A stretch of 64,000 nt of DNA from Roridomyces roridus (Eukaryota > Basidiomycota > Agaricomycetes > Agaricales > Mycenaceae): the NCBI GenBank assembly GCA_029378245.1, contig JARKIF010000011.1, positions 1,612,001-1,676,000 of the forward strand, in the 5' to 3' direction. This document shows, piece after piece, positions 1 to 14,730 of this stretch. Made by a program: the position numbers and the translations under genes. Position 1 is the stretch's first letter. Every line of letters begins with the position of its first letter. The notes below the pieces were generated by a model. That model saw only the letters and a list, made by a program, of their open reading frames with translations. It had not been told where the DNA came from and did not search any database.

Positions 1-210
1 CCTGCATCAATGAGCATCAGCGTGGTATCACTGGGTGGGGAAATGAGGGACATCGAGCCGCATTGCGTGTCCGAGAATGGGATTCCCGCCTGTGGGTCCG
101 GGGAGGTGACGTAGCGGAGACGCCAGCTCTTCGTACAGGCTCTTGATGACATTCAGAAGAATGTAGACAGCCAGGAGGAGGCCTGCGAGTGGCGCGATAT
201 AGGGATGCAT
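1..210 (-). CDS. Cytochrome P450, 5' end only
   Basis: The minus-strand frame opens at 210 with a hydrophobic membrane anchor (about residues 5-23) and then the proline-rich hinge RHLPGPTGGNPILGH, the classic start of a microsomal fungal P450. Known for the family: the anchor holds the enzyme in the ER and the PGP hinge orients the haem domain. The open frame stops after about 60 residues at an apparent splice donor (CCCA|GTGATACC near 32). The nearest AG inside the window would give an intron of only 30 bp, so the true acceptor is probably outside. The haem-binding cysteine and all catalytic parts lie beyond the window edge, so subfamily and substrate cannot be given. A TATA-like GTATATAAG sits about 95 bp upstream. 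Confidence 0.75.
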
Positions 211-301
211 GCCAGAGAGAGGCGGGGATGACGAAGCCTTTTATCGAATTTCGTCCGCAGCAACGCCGACAGCGCAGAAAATAGCGCGGTGAATGAGGCT
301 T

Positions 302-309
302 CTTATATA
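302..309 (-). promoter_or_regulatory. TATA box of the P450 gene
   Basis: Read on the minus strand the sequence is GTATATAAG, about 95 bp before the P450 ATG. This is a usual distance in this window, where several genes have a TATA box 40-90 bp from the start codon. Confidence 0.45.
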
Positions 310-1618
310 CCGTCGCTGTCCACTGTGGGATCCATGTCGTAAATGCCGAGGTCAGCACATTTTGGTCGGAATCTCGCCGTAGTACTTAGAACCGTAGAAT
401 TAAAAGTGTCTAGATGGAACTAAGAGGTTAAATCGGGTGGAGGGGACAGAGCCGTTCAACAACCCAGCAAGGGTCGGGCAGGTGCGCGCGTCAGGTAAGA
501 ATCAAGATACAGGAGCTCCGCGGGCTGGGGATTGAAGAACTTGGCATGGAAAACGCGGAACGTACATAATACGGCGAGAGCACAGTATGCATAGATTCCC
601 AGTGACAGGGCATCCGGCGAGTGAGACAGCACCGTACAGATAGCAGGGAAAGCACTAAACGAGATGCCCCGGAGAGAAGAAACGCATCGATCCCGAGACG
701 CCTTCACAGAACGGACGGGCGGATTTGAGCGCTCGACACTGATTCGCCCGTGTGCAGGTTACCACGGCCAAGCGGGAATAAGTACTTGGGTAGTGAAGCT
801 TTGAAGGGCCAGCGAGACTGACGATCATGGGCCGCAAGATTGCTGGTGCGCTGGATGGAGAGAATAAGGCCCTTGCTCTAGTTGGGTCTCTGAAGGGATC
901 GTAGGGCAGAAAGCGGCGTGCCCACTGCCCGCGCCAGAGGGAGACATGACGGAAGAGAAGGACCAGGGTTAGGGTTTGGTCCGATCAATCAATCAATCAT
1001 TTGTCATCACTGGCCGCACAGCATCCCTCTTGTTTGCCTCTTGTCCTCTCCCTCATCAGGACCCACACGGTTGTCGAAACTGGCGGTTCCTGAGGCCGTT
1101 GCGATCGGAGCTCCCTGTTGACTCAGGCGCGCCGCGCGCGGAATGATGTGGAAATTCTATGTGCTATCGCTGCCTGCTAGTGCCAGGGAACACTCGGCTC
1201 CGAGATCCAACTTCGGTGTTCCGAGCCGGAGTGCAGTCCCGTCGTGTTAGTGTCGATAATGCCCAAGTCCGCAAACACTCCGCTGACGTTTTTCATATGA
1301 CGAGCAAGCCGAAACGAGGCCGGTGATCCGGCCGATTTGAGTCTGGGCAGCTTGCTCCTCTGCATGGTATAGTTCCTCCAAAGCCCAGGGTGCATGTTTT
1401 TTTTAACTGCGTATACCGCCCGTTCATTGCTATAGGCCGCATACGCATGCACGGTCGAACGCTGCTGTCGGATCAAGTCCGGAATAGCTCGGCCGCACAA
1501 AGATTGCTGATCGTCGGAGCAATCCCACCATTCCACGTGTACATGTCCTGTTCTATTGTAGGTCAGAGGCATGAACCTTGAACCGACGCGTGCCAAGCAT
1601 GACTCGACAACTGAAAAG
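310..1618. other. Intergenic, P450 to BCAT
   Basis: This divergent interval between two genes transcribed away from each other has no supported gene. Short open frames on both strands have no recognisable domain, no coherent splice sites and no TATA/ATG arrangement. It most likely holds both promoters. Confidence 0.4.
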
Positions 1619-1626
1619 ATATAAAG
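1619..1626 (+). promoter_or_regulatory. TATA box of the BCAT gene
   Basis: TATAAAGG lies about 45 bp upstream of the ATG at 1670. Confidence 0.5.
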
Positions 1627-1669
1627 GCTCATTTCAATATTCACTTTTTGGCCAGCTCACCCATTCTCA

Positions 1670-4600
1670 ATGTCCACCAACGGCCAAATCGCGCCCCTCG
1701 ACGTGCGTCTTCCGTTGAGATCCATTCCTACCTCCACTGACCACGTTTACAGGCGTCGCGACTGACAATCCAACGCGCGGAAACTCTCAAACCCATTCCA
1801 CCGCCAGGGACGTATGGCTACGGCGACGTGAGTCCACCGTCTTCGATTCTCTTCACGCGACGACTTTTGTTTACAGATAAAAACCGACCATATGCTCGTG
1901 ATGAGCTTTGACCCTGAGACCGGATGGTCCCCACCCGAAATCAAGCCGTATGGACCGTTTTCGATCGATCCAGCCAGGTGCGTAATCGAACCTCTATGGA
2001 ATGTAATGCGAATCATCTATGCAGCAACTGCCTGCAATATTGTACGAGCACCTTTGAGGGCTTGAAAGCTTCCATGAACCCCGCTGGGAAACCCGTGTTG
2101 TTCAGACCGGAGGCGAACATGGCGAGGCTTTCCTCTTCTGCGGCGCGCATGGCTTTACCGGTGCGTTTTTCATCGTGATCTCAGCTATGAAGTAGGAAAC
2201 CTCAATGGAGGCTCTTTAGCCTTTCGACGAAGCGGCGCTCCTCGCCTGCATAATCAAACTCGTCGCGCTCGAATCGCGCTGGATCCCAACCGACTCGGGT
2301 CATAGTCTGTACATCCGGCCCACGATGATCGGTACCAAGCCTTGTGCGTTAGTCTCCCCTCTTCGCTCCCTCCTATGAATCAGAACCCTCTCTTCTTTCT
2401 CTCGTAGCCATCCGAGTCGGCGCATCGGACCACGCACTCCTCTACGTAATCGTATGTCCCGTAGGTCCTTACTTCCCGACACCCCCAGGCGCGATCCTCC
2501 ACGCACGTAGCGTCTCTCTCCTCGCTGTATCCGAACACGTATGTTCGTGGCCTGGCGGAACTGGGGGCTACAAGCTTGGGTTGAATTACAGTCTGGGGTG
2601 TGTTTCTAATCTCAATTTGGTTGGACGGTCGATGGCTGACGACTAGTATCCAGATTCTCCCCGCAGTTGGCTGCGGTAAAGCTGGGATACGACCATTTAT
2701 TGTGGTTGTTGCCGCATGGGCAGAACGAGTTCATTACAGAGGCAGGAGCCATGAATTTCTTTGCCGTGTATGAGAAGGAGGATGGTGGTGAGTCATTTCC
2801 TTTCCTTTTTTTCGCATTCAGCGGAGAATCCTGACCAAGATCGCCCAGCCCTGACCGTGGTGACGCCCCCACTCGACGGGACGATCCTCCCAGGTATCAC
2901 ACGCTTGAGTGCGCTGGCCGAGGTGTAGCTGTAGCATTAATGCAATATGGGCAACCAGTATTGCATCCCACATTGCATTAAAGGCGTACCTTGGCCGCCC
3001 AGCCAAGGATCGCCTTTATTGCATTATGGGACACTTCCTTTTCGGGTACACCGGCGAAGCGAGAGCAAGCGAGATGCCGGGGCAGTGTGACCGCCGCCCG
3101 CAGTGCCAGCTCGGCTGGTGACGTTGGGTTGTTGACCCATTGGCTGTCAAAATGTCAGATCAGTTCAAATCATTCCTCGATCATTCGCGCCCTCCTGCTG
3201 TCCGTCCCGGCTTCCCTACTGATGATCTTGTGGGGAGAGGTGGGTCCCTTTATGTAGTAAATGACATTCATACATATAATTTCATTACTGCGTGTGTGAC
3301 CGACTCGGACAACCCATCAAGATTCATTGATGGGGCTCTGTTCCTCCGTTCCACACCCCGAGCAATTAGAACAGCATGTTAGCATCCATATCAGTGGTGG
3401 ATACGTCATATGAGACGGTGAAAACTACCCAGTGGAGACCGAGTGGGGACCAGAGGCCGATCCAGAGTTGTATTGCTCCCCACTTGCTCAGTGGTGAAAT
3501 CTTCCTGCATTAAGACACTGACTTGGATCCAGGCACTTGTATGAGTGACTTCGAGTCCCTATAGCAGTCAGACTGTGCCCTGGCTTGCTTTAACAGCCCC
3601 AATACTTCTACAGTTATTGAAATTTGCATTTCAACCATAAATCAGTTCACAGTATACCACAGAGCTGAGGTGGCTCTGAGGGACTCAGAGGCCGGTCAGG
3701 AGTATCCTATGGATGATATTTGAGTGTGGTAAAAATTCTGAGGCCTTAGCATGAACATAACAGCCACAGCAAGTGTTTAAGCCCAGAGTGGCGCACTCCT
3801 CGGTTAGTTTTCTCGGGGAATACGCGGTTTTTTTACCTGTTCAAATGTTTTACGGGAAATGTGAGTCGGAGGAAGTGTTGAGTTTCATTGTATCTTTGTA
3901 AACCCTTGAAATCACATCCACAGACCACTACAATACAACCCACAGCGATGAAATCACTGGGAGACTAACCTAACTCTTCGTCACAATTGAGCACAGATAC
4001 ATTGCCCCAGCTGTCCACAATTTAGTTCAGGATCGGGTACATTGATACAAAAGAAGGTTATCGAGCCTGTTACACCCACTCAAAGTGCTCTGTGGGTCCT
4101 GCGATCCTTGAAATTTTCAGACATCGGGGCATGATTCGGCAACATCACCACTCAAGTGCTGTCAAACAGCTCAAATAACATAAGGTAACATAATTCGGAT
4201 GGCATGCTATATATCACGGAACCGGCTGGCTGGATGCTGCAGCAGGAGGTTGCGGCCCGAACAATCCAAGAAACACTGACTTCTTACCCAGAACAGCTCA
4301 CGGTTAGCTCTGAGTGCCGTGTTCCCAGCTGCTCCCGATTTGCGAGGTCAGAACCTTGCTCAGTCATATCAAACAGCATTGAGTCAGATTCTTGACACCT
4401 GCCATTTCTTTCACGAGAACAATGCATTGAGCTACATAATAAGTAGCGTAAGGAGGATGTATGATTACTTGGAGGTGCCACACAATTGGAATGGGAGAGC
4501 CCAGCGGCCACGGGATGCCCTGAGTGTGTCGCCTAAGCTAACCAAATGCCGCCGTGAAGAGGGGGAACGGGAGTTGGAATGGGAGTGGGAACTTCGGGAT

Positions 4601-5465
4601 ATGGCATGCGGTGATGCTGATGTATAAACAACAAATCAGGATTCTCAGGAAGCTACATACACCTCGAATGAGTGGTGGCAGCCGCTCTTGATGCCGTAGC
4701 TTGTGTCGATTCAGGGATGAGCTCGATGCAGAGGAACAGGAGGCCGCTGGCGTAGCTGGAGGCAATGATTGATTGCAATCACATTCATATCAATAATCAG
4801 ACGCTCACCAACCGTGGAAAACCGGAGCTTCCCAATGTCAAGGCGGATGTGCCCGATTTCAACAGGCGATGGGAAACCTCGGCCCTCCGCGGCACAATGG
4901 ATACCAAAGGATCTAACAAGCCCAAGTCCGGTGCGCGGGCGGCATGTCCGGCAGCGATGGCCGCAGGTTTCTCGCCAGCTGTCTCGCTCCTGTTGTGTAC
5001 ATAATGCATCACATTCCCATAATGCAATAAAGTCAATCCCTGCCGCCCAATGAGGGTATGCCTTTATTGCAATGTGGGATGCAGTAATGGTCGACGATAT
5101 CGCAATAAGGGAGCAACCACTGGTGGCTGGCCCTCCTCCGTACATCGGGCTCCCTCCCAGCCCTCTCCGGCTTCTCCATCACTGTTCAAGAGCGGCAGCT
5201 CACGATAGCGGAGTTGCGTGCGGAACACGCTGCGGGTACGCTGAGGGAGTGTTTCGGCGTAGGTACGGCTGTGAATGTCGTTGGGATTGATCGGATTGGG
5301 TTCACTTCGTTGAATGCAGGGGAGAGCAGTATCAAGGTTGTGGATAGTGTGAAACCGACGACGGGCAAGGGGCTGGGCGTCGTGGGGCGGGCGTTGTGGG
5401 ATAAGTTGTTGGATGTGAAGGAGGGGAGGGATAATGTCGAGGGTTGGGGTGTGGTCTGTGAGTGA
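1670..5465 (+). pseudogene. Branched-chain amino acid aminotransferase, split by a transposon
   Basis: This is a class IV PLP aminotransferase (final step of Leu/Ile/Val synthesis, first of their breakdown). Conserved blocks appear in order: FDPETGWSPPEIKPYGPFSI, TFEGLKA, LFRPEANMARL, SLYIRPTMIGT, CPVGPYFP, the PLP-lysine block GGYKLGLNYSLG, LPHGQNEFITEAG, and PPLDGTILPGITR in the exon that begins at 2849. That exon then runs into a stop just inside a 2.2-kb insertion (2920-5124). The missing C-terminus resumes at 5133 and contains LRECFGVGTAVNVV, GKGLGVVGRALWDKL and a stop at 5463-5465. Removing the element and one target copy joins the two halves in frame. At least six short introns are visible upstream, for example 2788-2848. 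The C-terminal half is well kept, so the insertion looks recent. The alternative, that the element is spliced out as an intron, cannot be excluded, but no good donor/acceptor pair was seen at its ends. Confidence 0.85.
2920..5124. mobile_element. Non-autonomous inverted-repeat transposon in BCAT
   Basis: The element is flanked by near-identical 8-bp copies (CGCTGGCC at 2912-2919, GGCTGGCC at 5125-5132). Its ends are imperfect inverted repeats of roughly 120 bp that align in the same register from the first base; the best shared core is TGCATCCCACATTGCA. The duplication length fits hAT-type insertion. I see no transposase: internal open frames (for example 2991-3257 and 3140-3382 plus, 4711-5145 minus) have no known domain and partly read the repeats. 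Each end can also fold on itself, with AAAGGCG / CGCCTTT arms on the left and AATAAAG / CTTTATT arms on the right. Confidence 0.75.
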
Positions 5466-6292
5466 GCGGTTGAGTTTACTAAGAAATGCTGCACAAAATA
5501 TGCACATAGTACACAATTACGGGTCACTGTTTCTCTTTCTTGCCTCTTTCTCTAACTTCTGTCTAGACTCTGATCGCCGAATTACAAACATTGATGGCCC
5601 GGTACAATCAACACGTGAGAGCGAGACCAAATATTTGCTCCCATCTTCTTCTGTACCACCATGTCGTCAACTGCCTCTGCAGATCTGGTTAGCTCCCTCT
5701 GCTACTGGCTATTTTCTCTTCTCAGCTTACATATCGCGCAACCGCGTTCTTCAAGCTGTCGAAATCCGACTGAGGACTCGTGTCCGCAAATGATCCATCC
5801 CTGCCGCCTGCGTCTTCCTCTCCTGATCTTCTCGACCTGGTCCTCGATCGATCCAATTCAGCAACTCGAATCTAGATCTGGGCACTTGGTGTTCAAGCTG
5901 AAGTCTCTTTCTGGTCTCCTTGAAGCTCCTCACATCCAAGGGCTCGCCGCTCCATTGTATGTACATTGGAACTTCTTCCTCGCGGCTCGGACTATTTGGG
6001 ATCGTCCTCGCTGATTAGCAGCATTAGGGTGGGTTTCTTTCATCTCTTCCATGAAGAACGCTCCAACGATTATGCTTGCTACCTTTCTTCCAACTCAGGT
6101 TCCCGCGTGCGAGTGCATGTTCTCAATCGGATCGCGTTGAATGGGTTATGAAACATGTTCAAGCTACGTGTGCTCTGCATCCATTGGTTGAGAACCAAGT
6201 ATTCCAAATTCAATTACACTAAAGCCCAGGATTAAAAAATGCCGAATACATCCACACAAACGCCCCATTTCTACTTTTCATTCCCAGCGTCC
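5466..6292. other. Between BCAT and chitinase, unassigned
   Basis: There is an ATG at 5661 followed by possible splice sites (donor near 5688, acceptor CTCTTCTCAG near 5725) and open stretches rich in Ser/Leu. The frames break repeatedly and nothing is recognisable. It may be the relic of a small gene or simply the two 3' flanks. Confidence 0.25.
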
Positions 6293-8629
<2,337 letters not shown>

Positions 8630-8673
8630 TCGAGACGAGCGAGATGCTGCAGGATAGCGACATCCGTGCTGGA

Positions 8674-8680
8674 TTTTATA
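8674..8680 (-). promoter_or_regulatory. TATA box of the chitinase gene
   Basis: TATAAAA on the minus strand, 45 bp before the ATG at 8629. Confidence 0.55.
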
Positions 8681-11027
8681 CCTTCAAACAAATGTAGTGC
8701 CGCGCTCTATAAGGAGCAACAACATCTAGCTGTACTATAATTGGGACTCGGGGCTTGAATACCTGGGTCCAGGCTGGGACGGTCGGCGACATCGCGTGGT
8801 GCACTTCCGACTGAGACGACGGCGGTGTACCGTATTGCCCACATTCGGGAACATGAGAAGAGACCGCCTCAATTCAACAGGGCTAAATCGTAATGCTCGG
8901 TGACTGCCTCGTCGACACGACTATTGTGACACCAATAAATTGGTTTCTCATGAATCGCAGCACTTCCGGCTCTTCGGCTCCCAAACAAGTTCCGTAAATC
9001 AGCGGATGTGACAGTCATCTCCCGAGCACTCCCGTTCTGAGCGAACTCGCATCACCGAGCGCCATCGCGATTTGATCACGAACCCATAAACGGACGACTC
9101 ACCTCCCTCGACCTGATTTGGCAATCCCGCTCTTCCGCAAGTCACGCATCCCCACAGTACACTCTCATTTGTCATGCCCCCTCTCCATTCTTCGATCCCT
9201 GTGCACATAGCCTCCAGGGCAATGCTAAAAATGCAGACGAACAGCAATTCGCCGGTGCGAGAGCACTGCTACGGGCTTTTGCGCAGGATTTGGGCTGTGT
9301 TACAATTCTTGGTGACTCTCTTTCTATTTATATCACAGCATTTTCCATCCTCAGATTACGAATCTGCTTATTTATTGGGGACAAATGGTGCCACTTTTCG
9401 GGGTGCCAAGACTATTCTGTAGGTATAAAAACCTGTACGGCAGTCGCCCAAAAATATCATCCCAGATCTTAGTATCTCAGATCACCTCATTTTCACTGCA
9501 CTTCAGCCTAATCACGCTTCTGTGCCATCTGCCCTAAATCATGCACAACGGTGATTTCTTTGTCTATTCCTCTTATTCTTTGTGTTTGTAGGATTCTCAA
9601 GTCAACCGCGGAACTTCGGTGGAAGGGTGTACCCAGCGTGCACATTCCTCAGAAACCCGAATCCCTCCCGACCGACAGCCAGATCCTCCCTTCCTTGAAT
9701 CGTGAATCAATCAAGCACGGTGGACGACGCACTTTTGATTAGTCCCCCACTCATTCGTCTTCCGTGGTAAACGACACACCTCATCGGATTGCGAACCGTA
9801 TTCATTTACACCGTCACACTATCCAACATCGCACCTAATGCAAGACGAAATTAAAGGGCGTATCAATTTCCCCGACGAGTCAACAACGAGTGGGCCCTGA
9901 AGGAACACAACCCAAGATTGGAACAAGATTGGAACATCCGTCATATCTTGATTCCCCGGAACCATGCGCATCCTCGGTTTTTTATGCCCGCCGGAGTCAG
10001 TGCCGGAGTTGCGAATTCAGTGCAGTCAATCCGCTGATGAGCATGGAATTTGACTGCCCTTGAAAACACGTATTTTGCACGATTTCAGATGTGATTTCCA
10101 TACTATATGATCTCAATACGAGAGCTGATGCCGAGCCCAGAGACAGTCAGTACGGTGGATACTTTAGAGTACTATACAGGTTGAAGGGTATTTACCTGGA
10201 TACAACTGATGGACTCACTCCAAAACATGTAGGAGGTGTGGATACCTGCCTTACCAATGGGATACACCAATTAAACAGTTCTTAACCGTTGTATGATTGT
10301 CAGCAGTTTGAACCTTGGTGCAAGTGCAATTCGGAGGTTCGGGAGTTCACGGAATGATGGACAAGTCGGTCGAATGACCTGAAACATGAGCAGACCGCCG
10401 AGACGGGTCCGATGGAAGTGACGTAGTAGCCGGAACAAGTGGATTCCGGCTCAGATATGGACTTTTAGTCAAGTATCTGCTGGTATCCGAGACCAAGAGT
10501 GGGAGATATGGGTATCGTTCGAGACCTACAACACGTGGGAGTACGTTTTGAGGCCATACTCTGGAGGGGAAGAAGGGATACAAGATATCCAAGCTGTCCG
10601 AGTCATGGATCAGTGATGGAATCACGAGATAACATGCTGAATCACGGTCTTGACGAAAAGCGAAAACGAAACTCGGCAACGCTCGGCCGCATCAGTGGCT
10701 TGCCGGGTCCCTTCAGTGACATGTCGCTTAGCGTAAGGCTGTGTCCCGACGCTTGCCCTTAACGCCGTCGCTTGCACATCGACATCCCCGCCCTTACCGA
10801 CTTTCCACCTATGCTCCCGCTGCTCCCATATCCTATTCTATACTGCCAGCTGTATTATCTCGCCTCCACTGCAATATATGCCGTTCAAAGTGCTGCGCAG
10901 CTAGTGAATATCGAAAGATTGTACGACTGTCGGGTCTCAGTCATGAACGCATCCAAGCGAGAAGGAGCCCAGCTTGCGGCCGTAGGATATCGAAAGGGGA
11001 ATGGCACGACCCTGAGGCCCATTTGTG
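8681..11027. other. Long interval with one weak small-gene candidate
   Basis: I found no recognisable gene. At 9423 there is a good TATA box (TATAAAAA). About 120 bp later an ATG at 9541 is followed by a plausible 41-bp intron (9551-9591, ending TTTGTAG) and a short open frame with no known domain. The rest is AT-rich spacer with short unrelated open frames. Confidence 0.3.
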
Positions 11028-11034
11028 TATAAAT
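11028..11034 (+). promoter_or_regulatory. TATA box upstream of the MULE-type gene
   Basis: TATAAAT about 80 bp before the ATG at 11109. Confidence 0.4.
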
Positions 11035-11108
11035 GCGACGACCAGCACGCCCAAGCCTACAACTCACAGTTACTTACTCCACTACTCCCCGCTTCTCAAT
11101 TGGTACAC

Positions 11109-14100
11109 ATGGCGGGTGAGTGCTTGCTAACATGGCTCACAATCTTGCTGATGGGCATACAGCATACCAGAAGCCAAGGCTTCGGCCGTCCTCACCTCTG
11201 CGCTCCGCCGCACACCTCTTTACAATCCTTCGACTTTTTATGAGTCTCTTAATCAGCACTCTTTTGGGTGTCTTGACGCTCCCTTTGCTCTCTCATGCTT
11301 CCGTTCCCGATACGGTTTACTTTGCGACTTATATGACCTTCTTTCTGGTCGTGTGTAGCGTTGTATTTGGTGCGTATCATTCCCATTCAATCGGAGCATC
11401 TGCTGCAGCTAATGTGTTTGCGCAAAGGACACTTCCTAGCTCCCTTTTCAGTTGATACCTCCCATCTACTCAACCTTGACCAACGTCGCTACCATCGATC
11501 TCACATCTCTCACATGCGAATGGACCGTGTGCATCGACTCCCAGGCTACCGGGACCCACGGGCCCTGCCTTTGGGGTTCGGTGTCTTTACAGCTTTGGGC
11601 TCATGGCTTTGGATTTTTTTGCATAGCATGTATCTTCATCTCTAAGCTGAAACTGCTTCGACAACTTCCTCTAGGGGAGAAAGGCCACCGCGATAACGGT
11701 CAGGGAGCAGAGATATACTACGATGAATCAGGCCTGGTCTCAGAGGGTGTGTGCCGTGTTATGCTTCATTGACTGCACTGATAGTTCCCATAGACGATGA
11801 TGAGCCCTGGTCTGATGTTGAAAATGCTACCGGTGCAGATTTAGACGGTACGACTTCCAGATTTCTCATTGCCTCGTTGCGTACAGCTGATACTGCCGGT
11901 ATCAGATATCCTCCCTTCTTGTGACTCCCAGCCGCCAACTCCTTGTGATTTGTTCTATGGACCGGCAAGGCGATTGCGAGGTGGTTCCAACTCTGATCAA
12001 GGTACCTACACTCATTCTGCTGCCTGTTCAGTCGAATGAAAATCCATAGATGATTCGGATATTGAAGAGTATACCCCCGGTAAACGCAAACGCCGCCCAT
12101 CTCCACCTCGTTCGCGGAAGGTCTCCAACAGTGAGAAGGGTAAGCAACGGGCCCACGACTCGGACGACAACTCGGACAACTCGGAAGACGGTATACTTGT
12201 GACAAGAGGGAAAGGCAGAAGCAATGGTATGCGTGTCGCGGAGGTGATCCACATCGAGTCCGTGCCCGAGTACTGGGACATCCCTCCCTCCGACCACTCC
12301 ATCGCCTACATTGCTGACCTCTCTGCCACCCCCGAGTGTCTCAAATCGACTAGAAGACTGAAGGATTTGACTGTTGACGCCTTTATCAAGAAACAGGTAA
12401 CCCACAGCTTTGTCCATGCTCATTTGCTGATTATTGCCAGTGCCAAGACTCGCTCACTGGTCCGACCGGCGTGAAAACGACAAACAAATTGGCGGAGGTG
12501 CTAATTCTTGACCCTGACGAGATTGTACCCTGTCGGCGGTCTAATTTGAGCTGCGGTGGATGTTTTGTCTGCAATCTCGCTGCGCCAGACCATCTCGCCG
12601 GCTTCGAGCGCTGGGTGGATGACGGTAACGATGATCTTATCTCTGCGCCGATCAGAGCTGCTAAGAAGGCGGAGGGGATGAGTCTCCTCGCGATTGCGAC
12701 CGCGTAAGTGAAATTCAACCCCTTGTTCGTGCCACCTGCTCATTGATTGAATTTAGATTTTGTGAGAGCGTCATGTCGGACCCATGCCAGGGAGTCAAGC
12801 CCGATGGATTCACTTGTGGTGGCCATGCCGTTATGAGGCGCTTTCAGTATGTAAGTCGATGCATTGAGTTCCACTCCCACCTACTCAATCGAATACCCGT
12901 AGGGCCCGTCCAAGGGCAAACAGAGCTTCGTCGGGTGTTCAAGTTGGTCGAGGGGCGACGGAATCGACCATATCTACCGTCACATTGATTCCAAAGTGAA
13001 AGAGTCGGTCCTTTCTAGCCTCTTTCAGCACAAGATTATCCAGGAGGAGGATATCGAGGACGATGAATCTATAGTGAATGCACCGTGCGTTCAAGTTGTT
13101 CACCCTTCACATCTGCCAAACGACCGGAGATGCCGTGAGTCGTATCCTGCCCGCTTCGACTGTTTTTGACATTTCTTGTTCAGCCCGGACTCATCTGCGC
13201 GAGAGCATACAACGTCGTGGAACTCTGATCAAAAGACCGTGTCCTGCACAAGTTCTCATCCTCATCCCGATCGACGAGACGGACTTGCGCGCAGTGGTGA
13301 TTCCTAAACCCGGTATCCCGCACAACCATCCACTCTTTCCTCGTGTCAAGGTACCTTTCCATGCCGAGAGCACATACAAAGGCTGCGCGGTAGCTACCGG
13401 CCCCTTGGGAGCTACTACGCTCCGCGTTGACAAATGTAAATCCCCAGTTCACTCTGGAACATCACCTCATGTATTTGAATTTAGCTTCCGCGACACGGGC
13501 AATCCTCGGCGGAAAATTGCCACAGGAGATCCATCCGAGTCTTATCAACAATCGCGCCCGACGTGGGATAGTTCAGGACGTGCGGGGGGCGAGATTGCCC
13601 AGCGGAACGGGGATGTCAGGTATGTCTGCCTACTAGCAATCTGTCTCTCAATTGATTGTCGCACGTCAGCTGTGTGGGCAGAGTTTGAAAAAGACAAGTC
13701 CCGAGCGCCGGAGGAGCGGTATATCCACGCCGTTAGTACTTTGGCCGATGATACCCATGTCATCATTACGATGGACCCTGGTCTTGCGTCGCTTGCATTG
13801 GACGCTATCTGGATCATGGTTGACACGACATTTGTTGTCGTTCACGGGAAGACTAATGAGTGGAAACTGCTCATATGGTTGGATGATCTGGACAAACGTG
13901 AGTGCTGTTATTATTTGCGCGGTTGTGCGAGGCTCAGATAGAACAGGAACTACGATCGGGCGTGTTTGGAGTAACCGTGCCACCCGTGAAGCCATTCTGC
14001 TGTTTGTCTCATGATTTATCCTCGAATAAACTGCTGACGACTCTCAGTGCACGCCAGTTGGACAGCGACAACGCGCGCATAATCAAGGCCTCCGTGGCGT

Positions 14101-14730
14101 CCGGAGTGTGGGAGAATGGTAACAACTCCACTCGAGCTAGATTTAAATCCCAGGCAACTCGACAAGCCAATGTGCGCGCCAGAGCAGCGGCCAACACAGA
14201 AAATGGTACTGGAGTTGCCGGTAAACAACTCAAAGCAAAACTGGCGGCGGCCGAGCGGCTGGCAACACAACAGGAGCTTGAGATACAGGAACTTCGTTCT
14301 CAACTTTCATCTTCGGCTCAACGTTCACATCCGACGCCCCACTCACCAACTCAGCTGCACCCTTGTAAGTATGTTTATCCACGGAGCCAATTCCGCTGCT
14401 CATGATTTCCTCATAGATTCCTCGAGTGCGTGCATTGATGTGGACGCCGACTGGGACTATCCCGAGTCCCCTGTCCCTGATCCTTCCCGGCCGCATTATT
14501 CGTCGGTGCCTGAGGCCGGTCCCTCCAAATTACCAAACCTCCTCACCAGTCTTTTTCCGATGGCATCCCCCGCCCGCTCCGTGGCCTCTGACTTTGACTA
14601 TGCACTGGCATTGCAGTCTGAATACTTGGATCCCATGCTTGAAGCCATGGCACGCTCAGATTTTGAGCCGTACCCCGTTGATGGTGTTGACGATGTACTT
14701 GCATCTGATCCTCATCCTTCCCCTCGTTAG
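11109..14730 (+). mobile_element. Decayed Mutator-like (MULE) transposase gene
   Basis: This gene has many short exons. A disordered, acidic then basic segment (for example EEYTPGKRKRRPSPPRSRK) leads to a Cys-rich zinc-binding stretch (exons 12441-12703, 12757-12850, 12903-13134; LSCGGCFVC, FTCGGHAVMRRF, FVGCSSW). Next come IPHNHPLFPRVKVPF, LPQEIHPSLINN and the block IWIMVDTTF, the first-Asp signature of MULE DDE transposases, then LIWLDDLDK and RVWSNRATREA (exons 13184-13435, 13485-13619, 13670-13897, from 13947). The frame stops at 14012. It resumes near 14050 with ARQLDSDNARIIKASVASGV and a coiled coil, ending at 14730. The catalytic core between these parts is far too short, so the second and third acidic residues are probably deleted. 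The 5' exons (11109-11746), with a hydrophobic stretch, are uncertain and may belong to another gene. Family assignment rests on motif recall. Confidence 0.55.

Noticed and set aside
1177..1644. 155-residue open frame on the minus strand upstream of BCAT
   Set aside because: No domain, Met/Arg/Ser-rich shadow composition, and it covers the BCAT promoter including its TATA box; no splice or start context.
4711..5145. 144-residue minus-strand open frame at the right end of the BCAT element
   Set aside because: It reads through the terminal inverted repeat and into the BCAT exon; no transposase-like motif, so taken as accidental.
13078..13941. 287-residue single open frame in the MULE gene
   Set aside because: It reads through at least two clear introns (13436-13484, 13620-13669) in one frame by chance; the spliced model follows the transposase family better.
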